Below, one piece after another: positions 25,568 to 33,902 of a stretch of DNA of 64,000 bases. The DNA is taken from NCBI RefSeq assembly GCF_014191775.1, contig NZ_JACHXA010000001.1, positions 620,001-684,000 of the forward strand. The letters run 5' to 3'. The stretch's first letter is position 1. Every line of letters starts with the position of its first letter. The notes beneath the pieces were generated by a model. The model had not been told where the DNA came from and made no database searches. It saw nothing but the letters and a program-made list of their open reading frames with translations. A program made the translations under genes and the position numbers. This stretch comes from Limibacillus halophilus. GTDB lineage: Bacteria > Pseudomonadota > Alphaproteobacteria > Kiloniellales > CECT-8803.

Positions 25568-26071
25568 TTAGTTGATCTTGGGCCGAGGATCGTCGGCGGG
25601 GTCGATGTAGGTGATGCCAAACGGTCCGATGGCGTTGATCTGCACCACCGTTTCTTCCTCGGTCCAAGCGAAGTGCGCCATGCCGGTTGGAAGCTGCACG
25701 AAGCTCCCGACGGGCAGGATCGGGGCGGCGGACTTGTCGTGAACCTTGCCGGACCCCACACCGAAGCCGCCCGAAATCACCGTGACATGCTCTTCTTCGG
25801 GATGGAAGTGCGGTGGGATGATATATCCGGCGGGCAGCTTCAGACGAATGACGAACGGTGCTTTTTCAGCCGGACTGCCGTGCAGTACTGCAAACTGGGC
25901 ACCTGCAGGCAGGGTCGGAGGACCGGGTTGGAACACGACCTCCGCCGACGAGACTACCTTGTGATGGATATCCCCATCATGCGCGCTGATCGTTCCAGCC
26001 ACCGCGAGGGCGACGACTACGCCGACAGCCGCCGACAGGGGCACGACCAGATTGTAGAGAGTTTGTTTCAT
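25568..26071 (-). CDS. Exported cupin-domain protein
   Basis: The 167-residue protein has an N-terminal signal or anchor (about residues 8-30, ending ISAHD). A single cupin barrel follows: motif 1 is PPHFHPEEEHVTVISGGFGVG and motif 2 is PVGSFVQLPTGMAHFAW. The His-x-His, Glu and later His residues could bind one metal ion. It is 55 bp upstream of the cysteine-synthase-like gene on the same strand, with an AAGGAAG ribosome site, and divergent from the SARP-like regulator. The function is unknown. Small exported cupins are often sensors, isomerases or dioxygenases, and none of these can be chosen from sequence. Confidence 0.83.
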   Translation of the reverse strand: MKQTLYNLVVPLSAAVGVVVALAVAGTISAHDGDIHHKVVSSAEVVFQPGPPTLPAGAQFAVLHGSPAEKAPFVIRLKLPAGYIIPPHFHPEEEHVTVISGGFGVGSGKVHDKSAAPILPVGSFVQLPTGMAHFAWTEEETVVQINAIGPFGITYIDPADDPRPKIN

Positions 26072-26191
26072 CTGTATCTTCCTTCATTGTGAACGGCCGT
26101 ACCACTTGGCGTATTTTGTTTTTCGCAAGTGGCGCGGAAACCGGTTTGTTCCGGTTCATCGGAATACTAGAAACCATTTGCAGGCACGGCC

Positions 26192-28204
26192 GTGGAAACC
26201 GACGTGGAAATCCGCATGGAATCGTCAGGCCCAGTTGCCGAAACCAGCACCCGGCTTGCAATCCGGACGCTCGGCCGCCTGCAGGTTTTCCATCACGGCT
26301 GCTCTGTGGAGTTGCCTCAATCACGCAAATTGCGGGCGCTGCTTGTCTACTTGGCGGTTGCCGCCCACCCCGTGGGACGCAGCCGCCTTTGTGAACTTCT
26401 CGGCGACGTCGCAAACGATCCGCGCGGCGAGCTGCGTTGGTATCTGAGCAAACTGAGAACTGTTCTGGACCGCCCAGGACGTCGGCGGGTCGTGGGTGAA
26501 GACGACATGGTCAGCCTCGACCTGAGCGATACCGAGGTTGATGCAGTCCAGATAGAGAGCGTGGTGCGGGCCGGTCTGGACGCGGCAGACCTTGACGTCT
26601 TGCGTCGGAGCGCCGCCCGGTTTGTCGGCGATTTCGCCGAGGGGTTGGACCTCAACCGGAGCCCGCAGCTCGACCATTGGCTGACAACGCAGCGTGCCCG
26701 TTTTCGTTCTTGCCATGCCGCGATTCTCGACCAGTTGATCGGGCGCCTGCCCATGAACGATCCCGAGGCGCGGCGGTTGGCGGAGGCGTGGGTTGCCCTG
26801 GCGCCGTTTGACCCGCGCGCCCACCACGTGCTGATGGCCGCGTCTGGGCCTTTCGAAGCCGAGTGTCATCTTGCGTCGGCCGAGCGGTTGTTCGAAGCGG
26901 AGGGCCTGGATCTTGCACCATTGCGGCAGGCGGCGCGCGCGCTACGTTCCGCACCGGCGGTGGCGGCCGCGCCGGAATCCCGCGCGTCGCCCCCACTCTC
27001 AGCCGTGCCCGATCAGCGACCGTTCCGGATATCGCTTGCCGTTATGCCATTCCACGAGCCGGGTATCGCCCCCAACCATTCGGGGCTTGGGGGCAGCCTG
27101 ACCCGCGATATCATAACCCGGCTTGCAAAGTTGAGATCGCTCTTCGTAATCGCACAGGGCTCGGTTTTCGCTCTGGCCGAGCGCGGCATTGGTCCTGAGG
27201 AGGCGGGGCAGCGCCTTGACGTCGGCTACGTTGCCAGCGGCGCCGTGCAACGGCGTCGCGGACGCATTGTCGTGGACGTGGAACTCGTGGAAGCACGGAC
27301 CGCTCGCATTGTCTGGTCCGACGTCTATGAGACAGTCGAAGCTGAAGCCTTCGACATCTTGGACAAGATTGGCGATATGATCGTCGCTGCCATCGTCAGC
27401 GAAGTCGAGACGGCCGAGAAGAACAGGGCCGTCCTCAAGCCGCCTGATACGTTAAACGCCTGGGAAGCCCATCATCGCGGATTGTGGCACATGCACCGTT
27501 TCACCCGGGAAGATAACCGACAGGCGCAGCACTTCTTCCACAAATCGATCAAGGCCGATCCGACTTTCTCCCGCGCCTATTCGGGGCTTTCCTTCACGCA
27601 TTGGCAGAACGCGTTCCAAAGCTGGGAAGACAGCCGCATTGAAGCCGACCTCGCATACGATGCGGCGAGTCGTGCCCTGATGGCCGATGACCACGATCCC
27701 TCGGCTCATTGGGCGATGGGCCGCGCGCTCTGGCTGCGCCGCGACGAAAGTCAGGCGATAGACGAACTGCAGCAAGCGGTGGACATCAGTCCGAATTTCG
27801 CCATGGGGCACTACGCGCTTGCTTTCGTGCAATCGCAATCCGGCGATCCTGTGGCGGCAATCGGGTATGCCGATCTCTCGCGCCAGCTCAGCCCGTTCGA
27901 CCCGCTGCTTTTCGCCATTCTGGGTGCCAAGGCGATGGCCTTTGTGCGGCTCGGTAGATACGAGGAGGCTGCGGACTGGGCGCTGAAAGCGGTCGCGCGT
28001 CCCAACGCGCACATCCTGATTCAGCAGATTGCTGCGTTCTGCCTTGTACTTGCCGGCCGTATCGAGGAGGGGCGGGTTGTCGGTGCGGCTATCCGGCGTA
28101 CGCGACCGGGATACAAAGTCGATGAATTCCTACATGCGTTCAAATTTTCCGCTGACGCCGAGGCTATCTTCAGGCGTGCTGCAAGGGAACTGGGGCTCGA
28201 TTGA
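26192..28204 (+). CDS. SARP/BTAD-type regulator with TolB-like domain and TPRs
   Basis: The 670-residue multi-domain protein begins with a winged-helix OmpR-like DNA-binding domain (about 22-105: IRTLGRLQVFHHG, SRKLRALLVYLAV). A bacterial transcriptional activation domain follows (about 110-245: DAVQIESVVRAGLD, DHWLTTQRARFR). Next is a linker and a TolB/FlgO-like domain (about 280-390: ISLAVMPFHEPG, LGGSLTRDIITRLAKL, YVASGAVQRRRGRIVVDVELV). The C-terminal half holds TPRs (about 440-660: AQHFFHKSIKADPTFSRAYSGLS, AIDELQQAVDISPNFAMGHYALAF). GTG at 26192 and ATG at 26216 are both possible starts. It probably controls the divergent cupin-cysK-decarboxylase operon across a 120-bp spacer. Confidence 0.85.
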   Translation: METDVEIRMESSGPVAETSTRLAIRTLGRLQVFHHGCSVELPQSRKLRALLVYLAVAAHPVGRSRLCELLGDVANDPRGELRWYLSKLRTVLDRPGRRRVVGEDDMVSLDLSDTEVDAVQIESVVRAGLDAADLDVLRRSAARFVGDFAEGLDLNRSPQLDHWLTTQRARFRSCHAAILDQLIGRLPMNDPEARRLAEAWVALAPFDPRAHHVLMAASGPFEAECHLASAERLFEAEGLDLAPLRQAARALRSAPAVAAAPESRASPPLSAVPDQRPFRISLAVMPFHEPGIAPNHSGLGGSLTRDIITRLAKLRSLFVIAQGSVFALAERGIGPEEAGQRLDVGYVASGAVQRRRGRIVVDVELVEARTARIVWSDVYETVEAEAFDILDKIGDMIVAAIVSEVETAEKNRAVLKPPDTLNAWEAHHRGLWHMHRFTREDNRQAQHFFHKSIKADPTFSRAYSGLSFTHWQNAFQSWEDSRIEADLAYDAASRALMADDHDPSAHWAMGRALWLRRDESQAIDELQQAVDISPNFAMGHYALAFVQSQSGDPVAAIGYADLSRQLSPFDPLLFAILGAKAMAFVRLGRYEEAADWALKAVARPNAHILIQQIAAFCLVLAGRIEEGRVVGAAIRRTRPGYKVDEFLHAFKFSADAEAIFRRAARELGLD

Positions 28205-28232
28205 TTCAGCACCGAATGAATGCGGCCGATCT

Positions 28233-28330
28233 GTCGCGGTCGTCGTCCCACCGCAAATAGTGCCGCTCAACGTTAATTTTCACGAGCGCCTCGCCCAGAT
28301 GCCGCCGCCAGTGGCTTGATCGCATGCCCT
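28233..28330 (-). pseudogene. Remnant of IS6-family transposase (fragment A)
   Basis: The DNA aligns without gaps to 55693-55790 of the intact transposase gene below (constant offset 27460). Examples are CACGAGCGCCTCGCCCAGAT against CACGAACACCTCATCCAGGT, and GTGGCTTGATCGCATGC against GAGGCTTGATCGGATGC. The minus-strand translation SSHWRRHLGEALVKIN matches SSLWRWHLDEVFVKIN, and the catalytic Asp of HLDE has become Gly. The same stretch holds no other gene. It marks a junction behind the SARP-like gene. Confidence 0.75.
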
Positions 28331-28344
28331 ACCCTTGGCGACCC

Positions 28345-28518
28345 TCAGCCCAATGGGAGCGAGCTGCGCCCCGACCGCGTCGGGATCCGCCCTCCATCAT
28401 CTTCCCAAAGGGCGATACAGATTTCGCTCGGCGCAGGTATCAGCCTCTGCTTGTTGCCGGATTCCAATTTCTGCACAAAGGATTCCAATTGATCGAAGTT
28501 TGTTGAGAAACGTTTCAT
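28345..28518 (-). CDS. Hypothetical 57-residue protein
   Basis: A short minus-strand frame starts at ATG 28518 after a good AAGGAAG ribosome site (MKRFSTNFDQLESFVQKLES...). It ends at a TGA at 28345. The product is polar with no recognised domain. The strong ribosome site is the only positive evidence; the small size and nearby IS debris call for caution. It may be the 5' part of a gene cut when fragment A arrived. Confidence 0.35.
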   Translation of the reverse strand: MKRFSTNFDQLESFVQKLESGNKQRLIPAPSEICIALWEDDGGRIPTRSGRSSLPLG

Positions 28519-28629
28519 GACGTACTTCCTTTTTCACAAGATCAGTCCGATATCTCGCGTTGCAATCTCTGGCCCCCTGCGCGCGCAAACCATCGGCTAG
28601 TATGGAGAGCGCGATAGGGCTATCTCCTG

Positions 28630-28929
28630 TTACGCTGCCTGCCGTAGGTGATCGCGGGGTGTTTCCAACGGAGCAACTAATGGTTGGGATGGCGCTATCT
28701 TCGCTCTGTTCTGCAACATCGCGTCAACGACTTGTGGAATCTCGGCACGCCTAATTCCAATGTCGGCAAGCAATTGATCATTGAGACTATCAAGCACCAT
28801 TATCGTTCTGCGTCGCTGCCAACTCTTGACCAAGGCTGCGATTATTTTTCTTAGAATCCCCGTTCTTGCTGGCGTTCCGCCCGAAGTCGAATTCACACTT
28901 TGGAATTGTGATTTTTTGAGATAGAACAT
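28630..28929 (-). CDS. DUF1127 domain small protein
   Basis: The 99-residue protein has a C-terminal DUF1127 (YjiS-like) motif at about residues 37-70: WQRRRTIMVLDSLNDQLLADIGI, then RAEIPQVVDAML. The motif is arginine-rich and helical, typical of alphaproteobacteria. Some members bind RNA and affect small RNA or phosphate/stress regulation. The family is usually about 50-70 residues; this one has an N-terminal extension and a basic amphipathic segment. It has a good AGGAG ribosome site. It lies alone between IS6 fragments A and B. The 306 bp on its upstream side (28930-29235) contain no recognisable gene. Confidence 0.78.
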   Translation of the reverse strand: MFYLKKSQFQSVNSTSGGTPARTGILRKIIAALVKSWQRRRTIMVLDSLNDQLLADIGIRRAEIPQVVDAMLQNRAKIAPSQPLVAPLETPRDHLRQAA

Positions 28930-29235
28930 GCCGATCTCCTATGCCAAGAACTGTGGCGCCACGCTACTGACCCAGCGTTAATGTGGAGGATGCGTGGCTT
29001 ATGAATGATGGGGAGATTTCCCGGAACGGCGGCGACCAGATAGATCGGCGCGGCCCGGGATTACGGGCAGTTCAGGAGGGATCCTGCGTAGATCAGAAAC
29101 CTCTTATTTTGGCCAAGTTTCAACATGCCTCATATATGGCCATCACGGGCGGGTATTCAACTGATCGGGGCTATATGGGTGCGTTGCCAGGGAAAATAGA
29201 AAGGGGTCATCTAGCACCCGGCCAAGACAGGACCA

Positions 29236-29652
29236 TCAGGCCTCTTCGAACCGAATTGGATGGGCTCCTTTCCACAGGACGGCGTTGCCCAGCCGGGGCA
29301 AATTTTCCAAGCCAGAAGTCAAGGTAATGAAGTGGTTTCCGGCCAACTGACCCATCTTCGACGAAAAATCGACCCCGCCATAGGCCAGCAAGATTTCGGT
29401 TTCGCTGATGCCGCCCGGATACAACACAATATGGCCTGGCGCCGGATGGCTGGTGTGGTTTTCGTAGCCCACGCCAAAATCCTCGTTGCCCAAGGGCATC
29501 CAAACGCCTTCACCGCTCCAGCGGACATGCACGATTTGACTCTCGTAGGGAAGGCGCGCACGGAAAGCGGCTACTGTATTGGGTGCTTTTTCCGTTTCAA
29601 ATACTCCGCCAAACACGAACTCCCCGGCGGTAATCTTCAATTTATCGCTCAT
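29236..29652 (-). CDS. DUF3830 family protein (cyclophilin-like fold)
   Basis: The 138-residue protein matches the DUF3830 pattern: AAFRARLPYESQIVHVRWSGEGVWMPLG, DFGVGYENHTSHPAPGHIVLYPGGISETEILLAYGG, and a closing KMGQLAGNHFITLT. These proteins have a compact cyclophilin-like barrel and no assigned reaction. They are often found beside transporters and catabolic enzymes for amino acids or amides. Here the gene lies about 320 bp downstream of the PotABCD-type importer on the same strand, beyond a terminator and IS6 fragment B. The ribosome site is AAGGAG. Confidence 0.8.
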   Translation of the reverse strand: MSDKLKITAGEFVFGGVFETEKAPNTVAAFRARLPYESQIVHVRWSGEGVWMPLGNEDFGVGYENHTSHPAPGHIVLYPGGISETEILLAYGGVDFSSKMGQLAGNHFITLTSGLENLPRLGNAVLWKGAHPIRFEEA

Positions 29653-29765
29653 TTTGGCTCCTTATCACCAGTGGGACAGCAGCGCCAACTTCCCTGAGCG
29701 CCTTGCTTATCCTGGGAATCTCATTGCCGCATTTCGAGCTTATCGTTTTGGTGATATCGGATACT

Positions 29766-29830
29766 AGAACTTCGTCCTCGTGATCGACCGCGCCCCTCAG
29801 ATAGTGGATTTCACTATTGCCAATTTGAAC
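29766..29830 (-). pseudogene. Remnant of IS6-family transposase (fragment B)
   Basis: The DNA aligns without gaps to 55682-55746 of the intact copy (offset 25916). For example, CTCGTGATCGACCGCGCC matches CTCGTGATCCACGGCGCG and CAGATAGTG is identical. The minus-strand translation IHYLRGAVDHEDEVL matches THYLWRAVDHEGEVL. It overlaps the region covered by fragment A, so A and B come from two separate copies. It lies between the DUF3830 gene and the terminator of the importer operon. Confidence 0.78.
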
Positions 29831-29913
29831 AGGACTGCGTTTGGTCGTGGCCCGCCAAAGGCTACAACTGCCCAGCCTGCCTCAAGACGGTTTCTTCTGA
29901 TGGAATGCCCTCG

Positions 29914-29951
29914 AAAAAACCTCTCCAGAGCCGGGGTCGGCGCTGGAGAGG
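29914..29951 (-). terminator. Rho-independent terminator of the first PotABCD-type operon
   Basis: Read on the minus strand, CCTCTCCAG (29951-29943) pairs with CTGGAGAGG (29928-29920) and is followed by TTTTTT (29919-29914). It lies 22 bp after the stop of the substrate-binding protein gene at 29974. Confidence 0.88.
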
Positions 29952-29973
29952 CTTCGTTCGAGTAGGCTAAATG

Positions 29974-31005
29974 TTAGCCGATCTCACGCACCCAGAGATC
30001 GACCAGTTCGTCCTTCTGCGGCAGGACGGTTCCCCAATCCAATTCGCGGATGCTGTTAACCGTGTCCGCTCCCATAAGCAGCTTCTCTTCGAGGTCTGCG
30101 GGCGCTTCGACCTTGCTGTTCGTCGGGCTGTAGAGGCCCTTGAGGAACTTCGACTGGTAGGACGCACTAAGCGCGTTGTTTACCCAGGCGATAGCGCCGT
30201 CGACGTTTTGGCAGGTCTTTGGAATCTGGAAGCCGGTCCGCTGGCCCCATAGACCTTCCTTCGGCGTTGCCCGGCCAAGATTGAGGCCTGAGTCGATCAG
30301 CTGTTGGCCACGGTGACTGTAGAACAATGCGGCGTCGACCTCCTGCTGCTGGAACAGGCTTCGACCTTCCGACACGTTCTTGTAGACCTTGAATTTCTTC
30401 AAGCTCTTGATGGCCTCGATCCCGGGCTTGAGGTCGGTCGCGCTGCCACCGTGCAGCATTGCGGCAATATAAAGGAACGTCATGCCATAGGCCTGAGAGA
30501 TGTGCGGCACGCCGACGACGATGTCGTTCGTCCAGAGGTCCATCCAAGATTCGACGTTAGGTAGCTTGGATTTGTCGTGAACGAGTGCGTACTGGTAAAC
30601 AATCGCACCGTAGTTGGCAGTTTCAGGCGGAAGCGAGCTGGAATAGACGTCTTTGGCGTTTGGCATCTTTGACGTCATATTGTCCAGCCAGAGGTCCTTA
30701 CCCTGGAATGCAATAGGGTTGTCGAGCGTGACAACATCGTAGACTGGGCGATCGCGTGCCGCGATGAGCTTGGGCAGCATTTGCACGTCATCCTCGACAG
30801 TGAAGACGACTTCAATGTTATTTGCGGCCTCGAATTCAGGGATAATATCCTGGCGCAGAATTTCCTCGTAGGCGCCACCAAAACACTGAAACTGCAGCTT
30901 CGTTTTAGCCTGCGCAAATACGGGCTTGGATATCAACGGCAGTGCGCTGACGCCAAGCGTGCCTCCTATGAACTGGCGGCGATTGAGATCAAATTTGGAT
31001 GTCAT
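29974..31005 (-). CDS. Polyamine-type ABC transporter substrate-binding protein (Tat signal)
   Basis: The 343-residue extracellular solute-binding protein belongs to the PotD/PotF group. It has a twin-arginine signal (FDLNRRQFIGG, then a hydrophobic stretch to VFAQA). The mature part begins TKLQFQCFGGAYEEILRQDIIPEFEAANNIEVVF, typical of this type II fold. Family members bind putrescine, spermidine or other small amino compounds; the ligand here is unknown. It has an AAGGAG ribosome site. It is the last gene of a minus-strand operon in the order ATPase, permease, permease, receptor, ended by a clear terminator. The decarboxylase/methyltransferase operon is divergent from it. Confidence 0.92.
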   Translation of the reverse strand: MTSKFDLNRRQFIGGTLGVSALPLISKPVFAQAKTKLQFQCFGGAYEEILRQDIIPEFEAANNIEVVFTVEDDVQMLPKLIAARDRPVYDVVTLDNPIAFQGKDLWLDNMTSKMPNAKDVYSSSLPPETANYGAIVYQYALVHDKSKLPNVESWMDLWTNDIVVGVPHISQAYGMTFLYIAAMLHGGSATDLKPGIEAIKSLKKFKVYKNVSEGRSLFQQQEVDAALFYSHRGQQLIDSGLNLGRATPKEGLWGQRTGFQIPKTCQNVDGAIAWVNNALSASYQSKFLKGLYSPTNSKVEAPADLEEKLLMGADTVNSIRELDWGTVLPQKDELVDLWVREIG

Positions 31006-31044
31006 TCTAGAATACTCCTTTTGTTGGGATGGTGGGTAGAGAGG

Positions 31045-31827
31045 TCACTTCGCAAGGACACGATCGAGCCCGAATATCCGCTGAAGAAGCGTAACCAGCA
31101 CAAAGGCGGATAAGATTAGAATTGTGGATATTGCTGCAATTACAGGTTCAACCGAGAATTCAATATAGTTATAGATTCTTATTGGGAGAGGCATTATTTC
31201 GGGATTACTAAAGAAAAGGGACATCGTTACTTCGTCGAAACTCACGATGAATACAAAGGCGAGGCCCGCGCAGATCGAGGGCACGATCAAAGGCAGCAGC
31301 ACGCGAAATAGGATGCGGGCTTTGCTGGCACCGAGGGTTTCTGCCGCCTCAAGCACAGAAACCGGCACACTTTCCAGTCCGGCTGTGACTGTACGAATAA
31401 AGAAGGGAACGGTAATCAGGATATGGCCCACGATGATGCCAAACAGCGGCGCGTCGAGGCCGGCGGCGTAGTATATCTGAAGCAAAGCAATTCCAGACAC
31501 GATGGCCGGCAGGATCAGCGGTGCCACGACCACGCTGCGAAGTAGGGTTTGCGTCCGCGGCGACCCCATGCGCAGGCCAAGCGCCGTCGGTATGCCGATG
31601 AGGGCTGCGCCCGCCATAGTTGCCGCCGCAATAAGCAGACTATCGAAAAATGCTTGGACAAAACCGCCTACCGACATTGCTTCGACGTACCAGCGAAGCG
31701 TAAATCCACGGGGCGGGAAGGTCACGAAGTCGGTTTGAGTGAAGGAACTGCCCACGATGATGATCAGTGGTGCAATCAGGAAGATGATGGCAACCCAGGC
31801 AATTGCGGAAATGAAGCGTTGAAACAT
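31045..31827 (-). CDS. ABC transporter permease (PotC type)
   Basis: The 260-residue inner-membrane permease has six predicted helices, the first at about residues 8-30. The coupling motif lies in VSVLEAAETLGASKARILFRVLLPLIVPSI, the EAA loop that contacts the ATPase. It is the second permease of the importer and pairs with the 31829-32725 product to form the channel. The genes nearly touch (1 bp). A periplasmic-facing PRGFTLRWYVEAM near the N-terminus is typical of the PotC group. Confidence 0.93.
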   Translation of the reverse strand: MFQRFISAIAWVAIIFLIAPLIIIVGSSFTQTDFVTFPPRGFTLRWYVEAMSVGGFVQAFFDSLLIAAATMAGAALIGIPTALGLRMGSPRTQTLLRSVVVAPLILPAIVSGIALLQIYYAAGLDAPLFGIIVGHILITVPFFIRTVTAGLESVPVSVLEAAETLGASKARILFRVLLPLIVPSICAGLAFVFIVSFDEVTMSLFFSNPEIMPLPIRIYNYIEFSVEPVIAAISTILILSAFVLVTLLQRIFGLDRVLAK

Positions 31828-31828
31828 C

Positions 31829-32725
31829 TCACTTCTCCCGGAACATGAAGCCGTGCAGGAGTATGACGGCGAAGTTCAAGGTCAGCAGGACGAAGACCAG
31901 AGCCGAGCCCACCGGCCAATTCATGGAGAAGGTAAATTTTTGGTAGATGATCGTACTGATAGTCGAAAAGCGGTTTCCGCCCAGCAATTGTGGAGTCACG
32001 AAGGCGCTGATCACAGTACAGAAGACAAGTAGGCTGCCAGCGCCGACCCCCTGAAGGCAAAGTGGAATGTGGATCTTTACGAGTGTCCGCAGAGAACCCG
32101 CGCCCAGACTTTCCCCGGCCTCAATCAAGGAGGCGTCAAGTTTTTCCATCACACTGACGAGGCTGATGACCATGAGCGGCAAACTCAGGTGAATAAGCCC
32201 AATAGCGACTGAGAAAAAGTTATTGTTTATCGGCAACGGTTCGGAGATCAGCCCAACGGCATCGAGCGCTTTGTTGATAACGCCATTGTCGCCCAAAAGG
32301 ACCAGCCACGCGTAGGTCCGCACAACGATATTTACGAGCAAAGGCGTCATCGTCAGGATCAGTAGAATAGACTTGGTGGTTTTCCCCCCCTGCACAATGC
32401 GCATCGCCAGCGGATACCCAAGCAGCAGCGAGAAAACAGTGACGAAAATTCCAAGCCCGACGGTCTGCGCGAGCAGGCCGAGATAGTAATTGTCCGTCAG
32501 AATGGAAACATAATTCTGGAGGCCAAGGTCAGGCACATACAATTGTGAGGAACTGTATCGCGTAAGGCTAAGCCAGAAGATGTACACATAAGGCGCCAGC
32601 AAGCAGAGTCCATAGAACGTGGCGATTGGCGCCAGCAATGCCGACATCTGGCTACGTGTCGGTTTGCGCAGACCTTCCGCGCTGGGCCGGTAGCTCTTTG
32701 TGTCCGGTATTGCGCTTGTGGTCAT
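31829..32725 (-). CDS. ABC transporter permease (PotB type)
   Basis: The 298-residue inner-membrane permease has six predicted helices after a polar N-terminal tail of about 30 residues. The EAA loop is IEAGESLGAGSLRTLVKIHIPLCLQGV. The first loop has YIFWLSLTRYSS and LGLQNYVSILTDNYYLG, as in PotB-like permeases. It pairs with the PotC-type permease directly downstream and with the ATPase 40 bp upstream. The substrate is shared with the receptor at 29974-31005. Confidence 0.93.
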   Translation of the reverse strand: MTTSAIPDTKSYRPSAEGLRKPTRSQMSALLAPIATFYGLCLLAPYVYIFWLSLTRYSSSQLYVPDLGLQNYVSILTDNYYLGLLAQTVGLGIFVTVFSLLLGYPLAMRIVQGGKTTKSILLILTMTPLLVNIVVRTYAWLVLLGDNGVINKALDAVGLISEPLPINNNFFSVAIGLIHLSLPLMVISLVSVMEKLDASLIEAGESLGAGSLRTLVKIHIPLCLQGVGAGSLLVFCTVISAFVTPQLLGGNRFSTISTIIYQKFTFSMNWPVGSALVFVLLTLNFAVILLHGFMFREK

Positions 32726-32765
32726 GCTTCCTTCCTAAATCGAGTGGAGCGCGTGTGTGAACGAG

Positions 32766-33902
32766 TCAATCGCCGGGTAGCCATGTGCCGGCATCAGGTG
32801 CGGCTGTCAGCCGGACAGGGGCTCCGGTAACGAACTCGGCTGCACGGCCGACCGGCAACTGGGCTCGGAATTGCAGTTCGCCGCATGCGATGACTAGATC
32901 GAGCGCCATTCCATTCGGCCGCATCGACACTAGGCGGTAGGCAGAATCTTCTTTGGACGGGAAAACCTCGAGGCTATGCGCGGGAAGCAGGAGCTTCGCT
33001 GTTTCGCGATCAACACCGTCTGGTGCGGCGCCCTCGATTTCAACGCCTCCGGGAAGTTGAACGATCCATTTTCCTCCCTCCACGCGCGTGCTGCCGGACA
33101 GGAGATTTCCTGCATCGATGAACTCCGCCACCCACGCCGTCGCAGGCATGGAAAAGAGCTCCGAGGGTGTGGCGATTTGCTGAATTTTCCCATCGCGCAT
33201 GACGACAATTCGATCTGCCATCGCAACGGCCTCATCCTGATCGTGCGTGACGAACATCGCGGTAATGCCAAGACTGCGTTGCAGCTCCTTCAACTCGAAC
33301 TGCATCCGCGTACGCAACTGTTTGTCGAGGGCACCAAGAGGTTCGTCGAGCAGTAACAGAGAAGGCTCGAATGCTATTGCGCGAGCTAGTGCGACTCGCT
33401 GCTGCTGTCCGCCCGATAGGGCCTTTGGGCGACGATCCGCAAGCTCGGCCAGCCGAACCTTTTCGAGAGCGGCCATCGCCCGCGTACTGATTTCGGGTTT
33501 CGTTAGTCGTCGACACTCAAGCCCAAAGGCCACGTTCTGACGCACCGTCATATGGGGAAACAGCGCATAGTTCTGAAAAACTATACCGATGTTCCGATGC
33601 CGAGGCGGCAGATTGGCCACATCCTTGCCATTCAAAACGATCCGGCCGTCCTGGGGAACGTTGAGCCCGGCAATCACACGGAGCAGGGAGGTCTTTCCAC
33701 ACCCTGATGGTCCCAAGAGTGCAATGAACTCGTTCGCGCCGACCTCGAGCTTGATGTTGTCGAGCGCCACTACATCGCCGTAGCGGAGACTCAGTTGTTC
33801 GATCCTCAGCATGTCGGGTGCCGACCGCAATTCGGTTGCCGAGTGCTGCCAACACCCCTCCGGCACCTGTCCTTGATCATCGAACATATTCTTTTCACTC
33901 AT
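32766..33902 (-). CDS. ABC transporter ATP-binding protein (PotA type)
   Basis: The 378-residue ATPase drives the PotABCD-type importer. It shows Walker A GPSGCGKTSL, the Q-loop FQNYALFPHMTV, signature ALSGGQQQRVAL, Walker B LLLLDEPLGALD and switch His in MFVTHDQDEAV. A C-terminal TOBE-like domain follows (about 270-378). The N-terminal about 30 residues before the ATPase fold are unusual but preserved from the first ATG. It is the first gene of the operon, so its promoter lies in 33903-34253. A TGTCAACACTTT half of an inverted repeat is there. Confidence 0.93.
   Translation of the reverse strand: MSEKNMFDDQGQVPEGCWQHSATELRSAPDMLRIEQLSLRYGDVVALDNIKLEVGANEFIALLGPSGCGKTSLLRVIAGLNVPQDGRIVLNGKDVANLPPRHRNIGIVFQNYALFPHMTVRQNVAFGLECRRLTKPEISTRAMAALEKVRLAELADRRPKALSGGQQQRVALARAIAFEPSLLLLDEPLGALDKQLRTRMQFELKELQRSLGITAMFVTHDQDEAVAMADRIVVMRDGKIQQIATPSELFSMPATAWVAEFIDAGNLLSGSTRVEGGKWIVQLPGGVEIEGAAPDGVDRETAKLLLPAHSLEVFPSKEDSAYRLVSMRPNGMALDLVIACGELQFRAQLPVGRAAEFVTGAPVRLTAAPDAGTWLPGD

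Noticed and set aside
28983-29327. Plus-strand frame of 114 codons between the DUF1127 and DUF3830 genes
   Set aside because: Overlaps the DUF3830 gene antisense and shows no family features.
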